From: Comamonadaceae bacterium
Lineage (GTDB): Bacteria; Pseudomonadota; Gammaproteobacteria; Burkholderiales; Burkholderiaceae_C
NCBI GenBank assembly: GCA_947476015.1
Contig: CANJOS010000011.1
Coordinates: 1 to 37,488 of the forward strand
Reading direction: 5' to 3'
DNA: 37,488 nucleotides
The notes under the pieces were generated by a model. The model was not told the origin of the DNA. It saw only the letters and a program-made list of their open reading frames with translations, and did not search any database. The translations under genes and the position numbers were made by a program. This document shows positions 17,715-25,217 of the stretch, piece by piece (the stretch's first letter is position 1; the number at the start of each line of letters is the position of its first letter).

Positions 17715-17734
17715 GAACTGAAGCCGGTCAGTTC
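17715..17734. terminator. Candidate bidirectional hairpin between Gfo/Idh and xylR
   Basis: GAACTGA (17715-17721) and TCAGTTC (17728-17734) form a perfect 7-base stem with a 6-base loop, spanning the 19-base gap and the stop codon of xylR. Its place between convergent genes suits a terminator, but neither side has a T-run, so it would be weak or act by slowing polymerase. Confidence 0.4.
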
Positions 17735-18930
17735 ATAGCGCGCTCCCGCCACTCTGAGGGCGTTGTGGCTAACTCGCGTTTAAAAGCCACGTGCATGTAC
17801 TGAGTCGTTTTAAATCCTGAGCGTTTGGAGATTTCAACCAATGTCAAATCGCTGTTGCGCAACAAGTCACAGGCGACTTCTAGGCGATGTTTCAGCAAGA
17901 TCGAATGCACTGTGGTGCCCAAATTTGTTCGAAAGCTGCTCTCAAGTGTGGAACGTGAAACGCCGGCATAACTCGCAACTTGCTCAGCCCGTACACCATG
18001 GCAAGCGTTTTGTCTGATGAAGTGCATGGCTCTCATCACCATGGGGCTATAGGCTTGGGTGTGAAGGGTCGATGCAAGTGCATTCAGACCAGCAGGCGGC
18101 ACGATCACTTGGATGCCTTGAAGTCGAGCGCCTTGTAGCAATTCATGCAGAAAGCGCGCAGCAGTCCGGCCCATCTCGGTGGTACCTTGCCTGACCGAAC
18201 TTAAGCCAATTCGCAGTAGCGAATGAGTCAGTGGGTCGTTATCGATTCCAACAATCGCCACTTCCTCTGGAACTGAAATGCCCGCCGTAGAACAGGCTTG
18301 CATGAGATGACGCGCCCGGTTATCGTTTGTAGCGATGATTCCCACTGGTTTGGGAAGCGATGAAATCCAGTCTATCAATTGCGCTAGCGCGTCCCCCCAG
18401 TTCTGCGCAGATGATGTTGCTCCCCGGTAGATGCGTCCTTTTGGCTCTAGTTTTTGAAATGCTTTTTCACGTTCTTGAGCCCATCGATTCATGGGGGACT
18501 CCGGCAAACTGTAAAGGGCCAGATGGGGTAAACTGGCTTCAATCAAATGCTCCTGTGCCATCTTGATTAATTTGAAGTTGTCTGTGGCAACATAGGGCAG
18601 GGTCGTCGGGTACATCTGAGGATCTTCATATGAGCCTCCCACTGCCACAACGGGCACTTTGGAGCCGCGCAAAGCATTGTAAATTGTGGGGTCGTCAAAG
18701 TTGGCGATGATGCCATCCCCCTCCCATTTGGATAACCCATTTAAACGTGCATTGATATCGTCCTCGACAAAGATGTCCCAATCAACGCGAGTCGAACGAA
18801 AGTAGTCGCCAATACCATCGATGATTTCTCGGTCATAAATTTGATTGGCATTGAACAGCAATGCAACCCGATGCACCTTGCGCGGGCTTAGGCTAGCTTG
18901 AGTGGCTTTACTTTCCCAAGCGAAACCCAT
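17728..18930 (-). CDS. xylR: XylR-type transcriptional regulator (LacI-like sensor plus AraC HTH)
   Basis: A 400-residue regulator with the two-part layout of E. coli XylR. The N-terminal periplasmic-binding-protein-like sensor begins HRVALLFNANQIYDREIIDG; further blocks GDGIIANFDD, VVAVGGSYEDP, YVATDNFKL, LPESPMNRWAQERE and VGIDNDPLTH track XylR nearly motif by motif. The C-terminal AraC-type domain (about residues 298-400) has both helix-turn-helix units (VSRSTLESSFR, FKTTQYMHVAFKR). In E. coli XylR activates xylose uptake and isomerase genes when D-xylose binds. Here it is the second gene of an operon, five bases after an isomerase-like gene, and it flanks a sugar ABC locus with a XylB-like dehydrogenase. 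A related pentose or glycoside inducer cannot be excluded. Confidence 0.9.
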   Translation of the reverse strand: MGFAWESKATQASLSPRKVHRVALLFNANQIYDREIIDGIGDYFRSTRVDWDIFVEDDINARLNGLSKWEGDGIIANFDDPTIYNALRGSKVPVVAVGGSYEDPQMYPTTLPYVATDNFKLIKMAQEHLIEASLPHLALYSLPESPMNRWAQEREKAFQKLEPKGRIYRGATSSAQNWGDALAQLIDWISSLPKPVGIIATNDNRARHLMQACSTAGISVPEEVAIVGIDNDPLTHSLLRIGLSSVRQGTTEMGRTAARFLHELLQGARLQGIQVIVPPAGLNALASTLHTQAYSPMVMRAMHFIRQNACHGVRAEQVASYAGVSRSTLESSFRTNLGTTVHSILLKHRLEVACDLLRNSDLTLVEISKRSGFKTTQYMHVAFKRELATTPSEWRERAMN

Positions 18931-18935
18931 GACGC

Positions 18936-19994
18936 TTATCCCTTTAAGCCCAGCATTGCCCGATTGGCTTTTTCGTCTGTACCGCTTGACGCAAAATCAT
19001 CGAAAGAACGTGTGGCCACTTCAATCAGGTGCGCGGTGATGAACGGTGCACCTTCTGCGGCCCCTTGCTCGGAAGACTTGATGCAGCATTCCCACTCCAG
19101 TACGGCCCAACCATCGAAACCATATTGAGTCAGTTTGCTGAAGATGGCTTTGAAGTCAACCTGTCCATCGCCCAGCGACCTAAAGCGGCCTGCGCGGTCC
19201 TTCCAAGACTGAAAGCCACCGTAAACCCCTTGCCGCCCGGTGGGTCTGAACTCGGCATCTTTGACGTGGAAAGCCTTGATGCGACTGTGATAACAATCGA
19301 TGTAAGCGAGGTAGTCAAGCTGTTGAAGCACAAAGTGACTGGGGTCATACAACAAGTTGGCACGCGGGTGATTTTGAACCCTTTCGAGGAACATTTCATA
19401 ACTTGCACCGTCGCAAAGGTCTTCACCCGGGTGAACCTCATAGCAAACGTCTACCCCAGATTCATCGAAGGCATCCAAAATAGGGCGCCAGCGACGCGCC
19501 AGTTCGTCGAAGGCTGTTTCCACAAGACCCGCAGGCCTTTGAGGCCAAGGGTAAAGGTAAGGCCATGCCAAGCCACCACTGAAGGTTGCATGTGAGTGGA
19601 GCCCTAAACGCTGTGAAGCTTTTGCAGCCAATTTGAGTTGACCAATGGCCCATTCGGTGCGCAACGCTGGCTGGCCTTTGACCTCTGGCGGCGCGAATCC
19701 ATCCATGGGCAAGTCGTAGGCTGGATGGACCGCCACCAATTGACCTTGCAAGTGTGTTGACAATTCTGTGATGGTCAGCCCAAGCTCCTTCAGTTGCCCA
19801 GAGATTTCATCGCAGTAAGTCTGACTTTCTGCTGCACGCGTTAAATCAAACAAACGTGCATCCCAAGTTGGAATTTGTACACCACGATATCCTAGCTTGG
19901 CCACCCATTTCCCGATCTCTTGCAGAGAATTAAAGGGAGCAACATCACCCGCAAACTGTGCCAAAAAAATACCGGGCCCTTGGATTTTTTTCAT
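18936..19994 (-). CDS. Sugar phosphate isomerase/epimerase-like TIM-barrel protein, long form
   Basis: A 352-residue member of the xylose-isomerase-like TIM-barrel superfamily, about 100 residues longer than the 15797 protein. Probable metal ligands are Glu186 (CYEVHPGED), Asp217 (LLYDPSHF), His243 (FHVKD) and Glu300 (VLEWECC). This long form is often found beside ThuA and Gfo/Idh genes. It is the first gene of an operon with xylR, and its transcript should start in the 266-base gap 19995-20260, where I see no convincing promoter. Its location with the regulator suggests a central, induced catabolic step. Isomerase, epimerase and 3-keto-glycoside lyase activities are all compatible. Confidence 0.83.
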   Translation of the reverse strand: MKKIQGPGIFLAQFAGDVAPFNSLQEIGKWVAKLGYRGVQIPTWDARLFDLTRAAESQTYCDEISGQLKELGLTITELSTHLQGQLVAVHPAYDLPMDGFAPPEVKGQPALRTEWAIGQLKLAAKASQRLGLHSHATFSGGLAWPYLYPWPQRPAGLVETAFDELARRWRPILDAFDESGVDVCYEVHPGEDLCDGASYEMFLERVQNHPRANLLYDPSHFVLQQLDYLAYIDCYHSRIKAFHVKDAEFRPTGRQGVYGGFQSWKDRAGRFRSLGDGQVDFKAIFSKLTQYGFDGWAVLEWECCIKSSEQGAAEGAPFITAHLIEVATRSFDDFASSGTDEKANRAMLGLKG

Positions 19995-20260
19995 ATCATT
20001 CCAACTTGTCGCTGAGTTTAATTATCAAATATAGTGAGACTGTGCTTAAGGCTTGCGCGAGTAACGACAAGCACTGACTTATTTCCTCACACTGATCAAC
20101 ACTGTAAATGATTTTATTTTTAGTCTATTCATCGTTTTCCATGAGTGACAAGGTGTGGCGTTAAACTAGTTAACTACTTGACTTGGCCTAGAGCAAGGGA
20201 ATGCTGATTTGAGGATGAGACATTGATGTAAATTGACCTGCACCCTCCATGCCGCTAGCA

Positions 20261-21292
20261 CTAAATACCTGCTGGTTTTTTAATGTTGGTTGATCGGTCT
20301 ACGATGGGGATAGGAATTTGATAAATGGACTTTCCATCAAAAATAGTAAGCTGAGCAGATCCTGAATTGATGGGTATTGCCCATAGTTGTTTGTAAAAAG
20401 CGGCCAGACTCTCAAGGGGTTTTCCATTCAAACCGACTAGCCATTGGCCAGGAACAATGCCTGCCGATTGAGCGGGACTTTCAGGCGTCACTCTGACAAT
20501 TTGAATACGCCCCTGTCGTTCCACGGCGTTGATGCCCAGCCAAGCTCTTTGACTATTGGGCCCCACACCATTTTGTAGCAAGTTCTTAAAAATAGGCTCC
20601 AATAAATCCACCGGAACAAACATATTCCCAGCCAAGCTTGAGGGATGATCTGCCGGCATAACGTCTTGTACAAAGAGACTTCCAATTCCTATCAACTCGC
20701 CTTTTAGATTGAAAAGACCGGCGCCTGAGTGATTGGCTACGGGTGGGCTTGTATAAATTGCACTGTCAAGGTGATATTCCCAATACCCCGTGAATGAGCG
20801 AACATCGATTAGTTTTGTTGGGCCCGAAAAAGATGCTTTACCAGCAGAGACGACCAAAAGCGAACTGTCGATTTTTTGATCTGGGATTTTTCCCAATTTA
20901 ATGGGTTCAACGCCTTGGAGGGGTATCAGTGATTTGATTAATCCAAATCCAGTCGCTTGGTCGTAAGCCACAACTTGAGCGGGATAAGTTTTTTGTTGAT
21001 GAGTTCGAATTTCGATTTGTTCAGTTTCTAAAATGAGATAGCCAATCGTTAAAATTAAGCCGTCTGAACCAATAACGACACCAGAGCCTTGACGCACTTT
21101 GCCTAGAGTCTGTGCAGACGAAGCACTGTCAATCGTTCGGCTCGTGATTTGTACTGATGCAGCTAAAGCGTTCTGCAAAATGTGACTGCTAATAACAGTC
21201 GGTAGCTGAGAAGATTTTTCATCTGTTTGGGCTGAAGTGAAATGATGATTGAGTGACAATACCAAGAGGCATAGAAAAATAAAATATTTCAT
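20261..21292 (-). CDS. HtrA/S1C-like protein with PDZ domain, probably catalytically inactive
   Basis: A 343-residue exported protein: signal peptide ending near FTSA, trypsin-like domain (about 65-230) and a C-terminal PDZ domain (RAWLGINAVE... ESPAQSAGIVPGQWLVGLNG). The fold is clearly that of DegP-like proteases (GSGVVIGSDGLILT, NLKGELIGIGS), but the catalytic His position is Tyr85 (LTIGYLI instead of LTNNHV) and the catalytic Asp position is Gly115 (ATGFGLIK instead of the usual TDxALI). Only Ser189 (NHSGAGL) remains. ATG 21292 is preferred because AGGGAG precedes it; the open frame extends nine codons upstream. It is likely a periplasmic binding or chaperone protein rather than a protease. 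It is a single gene between the sugar locus and a divergent aldolase gene. Confidence 0.85.
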   Translation of the reverse strand: MKYFIFLCLLVLSLNHHFTSAQTDEKSSQLPTVISSHILQNALAASVQITSRTIDSASSAQTLGKVRQGSGVVIGSDGLILTIGYLILETEQIEIRTHQQKTYPAQVVAYDQATGFGLIKSLIPLQGVEPIKLGKIPDQKIDSSLLVVSAGKASFSGPTKLIDVRSFTGYWEYHLDSAIYTSPPVANHSGAGLFNLKGELIGIGSLFVQDVMPADHPSSLAGNMFVPVDLLEPIFKNLLQNGVGPNSQRAWLGINAVERQGRIQIVRVTPESPAQSAGIVPGQWLVGLNGKPLESLAAFYKQLWAIPINSGSAQLTIFDGKSIYQIPIPIVDRSTNIKKPAGI

Positions 21293-21455
21293 ACAAACTC
21301 CCTTTGTGATTAAGTTCAATATGCCGAATATCAGGCGTTACTCATATTTTCATTCTAGAGGAGATTAAGCCCATCATGCTCGGATTTTCAAAGCTTGCAC
21401 AAACTGTAGCGCAAGTTGACAATTGAAGTCTGTCGCGACGTAGATTGGAGTGAAA

Positions 21456-22577
21456 ATGACGAACATCCCGGCCCAAATTGGCGATTCACTTGAGAACGTA
21501 GATACGCCAGCACTCATCATTGACCTTGACGCGTTTGAAAGTAATCTATTCAAGATGGCCGCCTTTGCCAAGTCAGCGGGCGTGTCGCTTCGTCCTCATG
21601 CAAAGACACATAAATGCCCCAGCATCGCGCTCAAGCAGATCGAAGCAGGTGCAGTCGGCCAATGCTGTCAGAAGGTGGGGGAGGCTGAAGCGCTGGTTCG
21701 TGGTGGTGTGCGCGATGTGTTGGTCTCTAATCAAGTAGTTGGTATGCATAAGTTAAGAAGGCTAGCTGCGCTTGCGAAAGAAGCGACAATTGCCCTGTGC
21801 TTTGACTCTCCTGACCAAGTTACAGCCGCATCCATTGCTGCGAGCGAAGCAGGTGTTCAACTAGGCGGACTGGTTGAAATTGACGTCGGCATGCAACGAT
21901 GCGGTGTAGCCAGTCCAGATGCAGCAAATGAACTGGCCCAACGAATCCACGCCGCTCCGGGTTTAATTTTTCGCGGACTACAGGCATACCAAGGCCTTGC
22001 GCAGCATTTGCCCAGTATTCATGAACGCCAATCGGCCATTCAAAGTGCTGCAGATATTGTTCGTGCGACCGTTGAGCGCTTAAGCAAGTCTGGCATTGCT
22101 TGCGAACTCATCAGTGGCGCGGGAACTGGCACCTTCCGTTTTGAAGGGCTAAGCGGATTGTGGAACGAGTTACAGGTTGGCTCTTATGTTTTCATGGACG
22201 CTGACTATGCGCGAATTGGCGGGGAGGGTAGCAAGCGCTTCACTGATTTCGACCATTCTCTTTTCGTTCTAGCGACAGTCATGAGCAAGACAACAAGCGA
22301 TCGTGCAATCGTTGACGCTGGACTTAAGTCTTACAGCGGAGAAAAGGGCCTCCCATGGGTATACAACCGACCTGGACTTGAGGTTGTTGGCGTATCTGAC
22401 GAGCACGGAAAGATCAAGATTGGACCTGATGCCCAACAACTTTTTTTAGGAGATAAAATTTTGCTGATTCCGGGGCATTGCGATCCAACCGTCAACCTTC
22501 ACGATTGGTATGTTGGCGTTAGAAAAGGACGCGTTGAAAGCCTTTGGCCTATTACCGCTCGCGGTGCGAGTACATGA
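21456..22577 (+). CDS. PLP-dependent D-threonine / beta-hydroxyaspartate aldolase-like enzyme
   Basis: A 373-residue member of the DSD1 family, with an alanine-racemase-like N-terminal barrel and a metal-binding C-terminal domain. The PLP lysine is Lys50 in RPHAKTHK; QCCQKVGEAEAL, GAGTGTFRFE, QVGSYVFMDADY and the C-terminal metal motif PGHCDPTVNLHDWYVGVR follow closely, as I recall them, the erythro-beta-hydroxyaspartate aldolase BhcC. Such enzymes split a beta-hydroxy-alpha-amino acid to glycine and an aldehyde or glyoxylate. ATG 21456 is chosen over GTG 21450 because TGGAG sits directly before it. No dehydratase, reductase or aminotransferase of the beta-hydroxyaspartate cycle is nearby, so D-threonine or 3-hydroxyaspartate scavenging is as likely. 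Confidence 0.85.
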   Translation: MTNIPAQIGDSLENVDTPALIIDLDAFESNLFKMAAFAKSAGVSLRPHAKTHKCPSIALKQIEAGAVGQCCQKVGEAEALVRGGVRDVLVSNQVVGMHKLRRLAALAKEATIALCFDSPDQVTAASIAASEAGVQLGGLVEIDVGMQRCGVASPDAANELAQRIHAAPGLIFRGLQAYQGLAQHLPSIHERQSAIQSAADIVRATVERLSKSGIACELISGAGTGTFRFEGLSGLWNELQVGSYVFMDADYARIGGEGSKRFTDFDHSLFVLATVMSKTTSDRAIVDAGLKSYSGEKGLPWVYNRPGLEVVGVSDEHGKIKIGPDAQQLFLGDKILLIPGHCDPTVNLHDWYVGVRKGRVESLWPITARGAST

Positions 22578-22652
22578 AGTTAATTTCTTGAGAAGGACCA
22601 TCTCTAAAGGTATGAGAACTTGTTTATTGGACACTCCCACTTATTTGATAAC

Positions 22653-22693
22653 TGCTATTCGCCGAAATTAGCGGACTTTATTCGATCACTTTG
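22653..22693 (-). repeat. IS-end remnant, copy 2
   Basis: This block repeats 8645-8685 with a few mismatches and in the same orientation, sharing the core CCGAAATTAGCGGACTTT. No transposase sequence adjoins it. It lies between the aldolase gene and the monooxygenase operon and is followed by a run of G at 22701-22709. The rest of 22578-22720 shows no gene. Confidence 0.55.
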
Positions 22694-22720
22694 GGACAGA
22701 AGGGGGGGGAGTATGTCAAT

Positions 22721-23509
22721 TCATGATGCTAAAAGAAAATTAATCACCTCTTTATTAAAAAATTCCCATTGTTCCAAACTGCTAATGTGGGCGGCATCTT
22801 TCACTATCACCAATTGAGCTTTGGACAAAAGTGAGACAATTTTTTGCGACATTGTTAGCGCAGTAGCTTGATCGTGTTCACCTGCCATGACCAATACACT
22901 TGATTTGATCGAGCCCAATTGGGGGGAGAGGTCAAAATTAATCAATGCGTTTGAGGTCCCCCGATAACCGACTACAGATGTCGTTTTAATCATGTCTTCT
23001 ATTTTTCTAATCACAATCGGATTATTTTCAATAAAACCTTTTGTGAACCATCTGGAAATAGTTGACTCAATTTGGGACGACATGCCATGCATTTCAGCCT
23101 GATCTGCTCTTTCACCCCATAAAGTATGAGCATTGGACGCCGCTTGGCATGTGGTGTTGGCTAAAACGATGCGATCGACGGTATCTGGATATTTAAGTGC
23201 AAACGCTTGACCAATCATCCCCCCAAGTGAAGTTCCAATCCAGTGTGCTTTTTTTATGCCTAGGTACGTTAATAAAAAAGCGGCGTCATCAGCCAGTTGC
23301 ACCATAGGGTAGGGCCCCTCGGTTGCTTCTGTTTCTCCATGACCTCGAATGTCATATTGGAGGACTGAAAAATGTTCAGCCAATGCTTTAATCTGAGGTT
23401 CCCAAATACCCATGTTTGCGGATACGGGATGGCTCAAAATGACCCATGGACCTGTTCCACTCACTCTGTAATTTACTTTAATTCCGTTCACGGTCGCTTT
23501 CATTTTCAC
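22721..23509 (-). CDS. Alpha/beta hydrolase, 3-oxoadipate enol-lactonase-like
   Basis: A 262-residue cytoplasmic hydrolase. The nucleophile elbow is GTSLGG with Ser94; the oxyanion region is LSHPVSANMGIWEPQ, and the acid and base are likely the Asp in MAGEHDQAT and the His in DAAHISSLEQ near the C-terminus. YDIRGHGETE is typical of the PcaD/homoserine-acetyltransferase-like branch. It is the last gene of the minus-strand operon, 16 bases after the flavin monooxygenase, so it may hydrolyse an ester or lactone produced by that enzyme, as in Baeyer-Villiger type pathways. This substrate link is inference. Confidence 0.85.
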   Translation of the reverse strand: MKMKATVNGIKVNYRVSGTGPWVILSHPVSANMGIWEPQIKALAEHFSVLQYDIRGHGETEATEGPYPMVQLADDAAFLLTYLGIKKAHWIGTSLGGMIGQAFALKYPDTVDRIVLANTTCQAASNAHTLWGERADQAEMHGMSSQIESTISRWFTKGFIENNPIVIRKIEDMIKTTSVVGYRGTSNALINFDLSPQLGSIKSSVLVMAGEHDQATALTMSQKIVSLLSKAQLVIVKDAAHISSLEQWEFFNKEVINFLLAS

Positions 23510-23525
23510 CCTTTACTTTTTCGAT

Positions 23526-24620
23526 TTATCTGTTCTGGCCAATGGCCAAGTTGACTTTGGGCATGACTTCGTTAGCAAACAACTCCATAGACCGTTTGCC
23601 TAAGGCTGGATCCATCCAGTCATGGCAGGCATAAACCAGGTTGCCAAAGTCTCCTACCTGATCTCTGAAGGCTAGAATTTGATCGACTACAGAGTTCACA
23701 GTCCCTGCAAGTACCAGTCTCTTGGTCACAAAAGAAGGGGTTATTTCTGAATCTGGCATATTGGGATCTGTTTTAAACAGATTACTTCGGCCTCCGCCTA
23801 TCAGTTTTCTTGTCAATTGCTGAAAGTAAAAGTGATAGGGACCACCAGATTCAAGTGCGTATCGCTGAGCAGTTTTTTCATCGTCACTCACAAAAATACT
23901 TTTTGCGATTCGCCATTCAGAAGGTGACGCTAAGGCGCCAACCGCATTTCTTCCTTCAACGTATTTTGGCCAGTGTGATTTAACCCATTCTGGCATCAGA
24001 AAGTTTGCAGATATTGGTCCCCAGCCCCGTTTCGCCATTTCGGCCACACCTTGTGAGAACGGTGCGACTGCTGTTCCAACAATAGGGGGGTGGGGTTGTT
24101 GATAGGGTTTCATGACGAATCCCTGACCAATTTCTGGGATCATGGTTTTCTCTACAGAGATATCCCAAAATTGACCCTTGAGATTGTAGGGCGGCGAGCT
24201 TTCCCATATTTTCAAAATCATGTTAATGCTCTCAACGAACATGGCATTTCTGTCTTTTCCAAAATTGCCAAATATTTCTGCATCTGACATGAGCCCCCCT
24301 GGACTGATTCCCAAAATGAAGCGTCCTTGAAGCAAATGATCCAGCATGGCAACTTGGGCGGCGATTGCAGCTGGGTGCGCATTGGGCAGGTTGATAGTCC
24401 CAGTGCCTAATTTGATTTGTTGGGTTTGAGCAGCCAAGCTTGCTAAAAAGATCAAACTTGATGTAACTGTTTCAGCAGCATCAGTAACATGCTCTCCAAC
24501 ATAAGCCTCGCTGAAACCTAAGCGATCTGCTAACAAAATGGCTTCTCTATCTTCTTGGAGTGTTTCTGTTACATTGCGACCTGGTGGGTGCAGTGGCATC
24601 ATAAAAGTACTGTATTTCAT
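23526..24620 (-). CDS. Luciferase-like (LLM class) flavin-dependent monooxygenase
   Basis: A 364-residue TIM-barrel flavoenzyme of the bacterial luciferase family. Visible marks are the N-terminal FMMPLHPPGRN, ADRLGFSEAYVGEHV, IKLGTGTINLPNAHPAAIAAQ and GRFILGISPGG, which form the flavin-binding face. Group members oxygenate terpenes, ketones, sulfonates or other small molecules using reduced flavin from a partner. That partner is probably the flavin reductase 31 bases upstream, so together they form a two-component monooxygenase. The following hydrolase and the preceding Gfo/Idh gene are in the same operon. Similarity to limonene-type monooxygenases is suspected but not strong enough to name a substrate. 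Confidence 0.88.
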   Translation of the reverse strand: MKYSTFMMPLHPPGRNVTETLQEDREAILLADRLGFSEAYVGEHVTDAAETVTSSLIFLASLAAQTQQIKLGTGTINLPNAHPAAIAAQVAMLDHLLQGRFILGISPGGLMSDAEIFGNFGKDRNAMFVESINMILKIWESSPPYNLKGQFWDISVEKTMIPEIGQGFVMKPYQQPHPPIVGTAVAPFSQGVAEMAKRGWGPISANFLMPEWVKSHWPKYVEGRNAVGALASPSEWRIAKSIFVSDDEKTAQRYALESGGPYHFYFQQLTRKLIGGGRSNLFKTDPNMPDSEITPSFVTKRLVLAGTVNSVVDQILAFRDQVGDFGNLVYACHDWMDPALGKRSMELFANEVMPKVNLAIGQNR

Positions 24621-24651
24621 CCATTTCCTTCTTGATTTTTTGTTGATTTAG

Positions 24652-25158
24652 TTAAATTAAGTTTTCTTCTAATTCCGTACCCTTGGCATAACGACCCTTG
24701 TAATAGAGCAGTGCTTCTTTTTCTGTGCTCGTGAAATTTTCAACACGCCCTAGGAACAGTATGTGATCTCCAACTTCTTGACGCAGCCAAGTTGTGCATT
24801 CAAAAGTGGCTGAGCAACCTGGAATCAATGGAACTCCTAATTTGCCAAATTCATACGCCACGTTTGCAAACTTCTCTTCTATTCGGCTTGAAAATATTTT
24901 TGACAAATCGACTTGATCCTTGCTAAGGACATGAATCACAAACTTTCTTGTGTCGTCAAAGGCTTTCAAGCTAGGAGACTGTTTGTTAAGGCTCCAAAGA
25001 ACGATTGGCGGCTCGAGTGAAACCGAATTGAATGAATTGATGGTGACGCCAACTGGTAATTCATCATTTGTCTTGGTACTCACGATGGCGACGCCTGTAC
25101 CAAATTTGCCCAATGCATTTCGATACTCCTTCAGATTGAATTCTTTATAAGTGATCAT
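24652..25158 (-). CDS. Flavin reductase (HpaC-like) of a two-component monooxygenase
   Basis: A 168-residue flavin-reductase-like split-barrel protein: YRNALGKFGTGVAIVST, VGVTINSFNSVSLEPPIVLWSL (flavin phosphate binding), then FVIHVLSKDQ and DHILFLGRVE. It reduces FMN or FAD with NAD(P)H and passes it to an oxygenase, most likely the LLM enzyme directly downstream. No Shine-Dalgarno sequence is evident before ATG 25158; instead the start codon is embedded in an 18-base palindrome (25150-25167). This suggests control of this gene separately from the TetR gene upstream. Confidence 0.88.
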   Translation of the reverse strand: MITYKEFNLKEYRNALGKFGTGVAIVSTKTNDELPVGVTINSFNSVSLEPPIVLWSLNKQSPSLKAFDDTRKFVIHVLSKDQVDLSKIFSSRIEEKFANVAYEFGKLGVPLIPGCSATFECTTWLRQEVGDHILFLGRVENFTSTEKEALLYYKGRYAKGTELEENLI

Positions 25159-25167
25159 TTGATCACT
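25150..25167. promoter_or_regulatory. 18-base palindrome over the flavin reductase start codon
   Basis: AGTGATCATTTGATCACT consists of perfect 8-base inverted arms around TT, covering the ATG of the flavin reductase gene. The gene immediately upstream encodes a TetR regulator, whose family binds palindromes of this size. A related TGATCA-centred palindrome occurs at 27008-27019 in the control region of the same operon. A role as a TetR operator is inferred. Confidence 0.5.
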
Positions 25168-25217
25168 ATAAATTCAAGCAATACAACGAGGAATGGGTAG
25201 TTACCCTAAGCTGAAAC

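Noticed and set aside
8645-22693. A CRISPR array or satellite made of the 41-base repeats
   Set aside because: Only two copies 14 kb apart exist, one directly attached to a transposase remnant, so an IS end is the better explanation.
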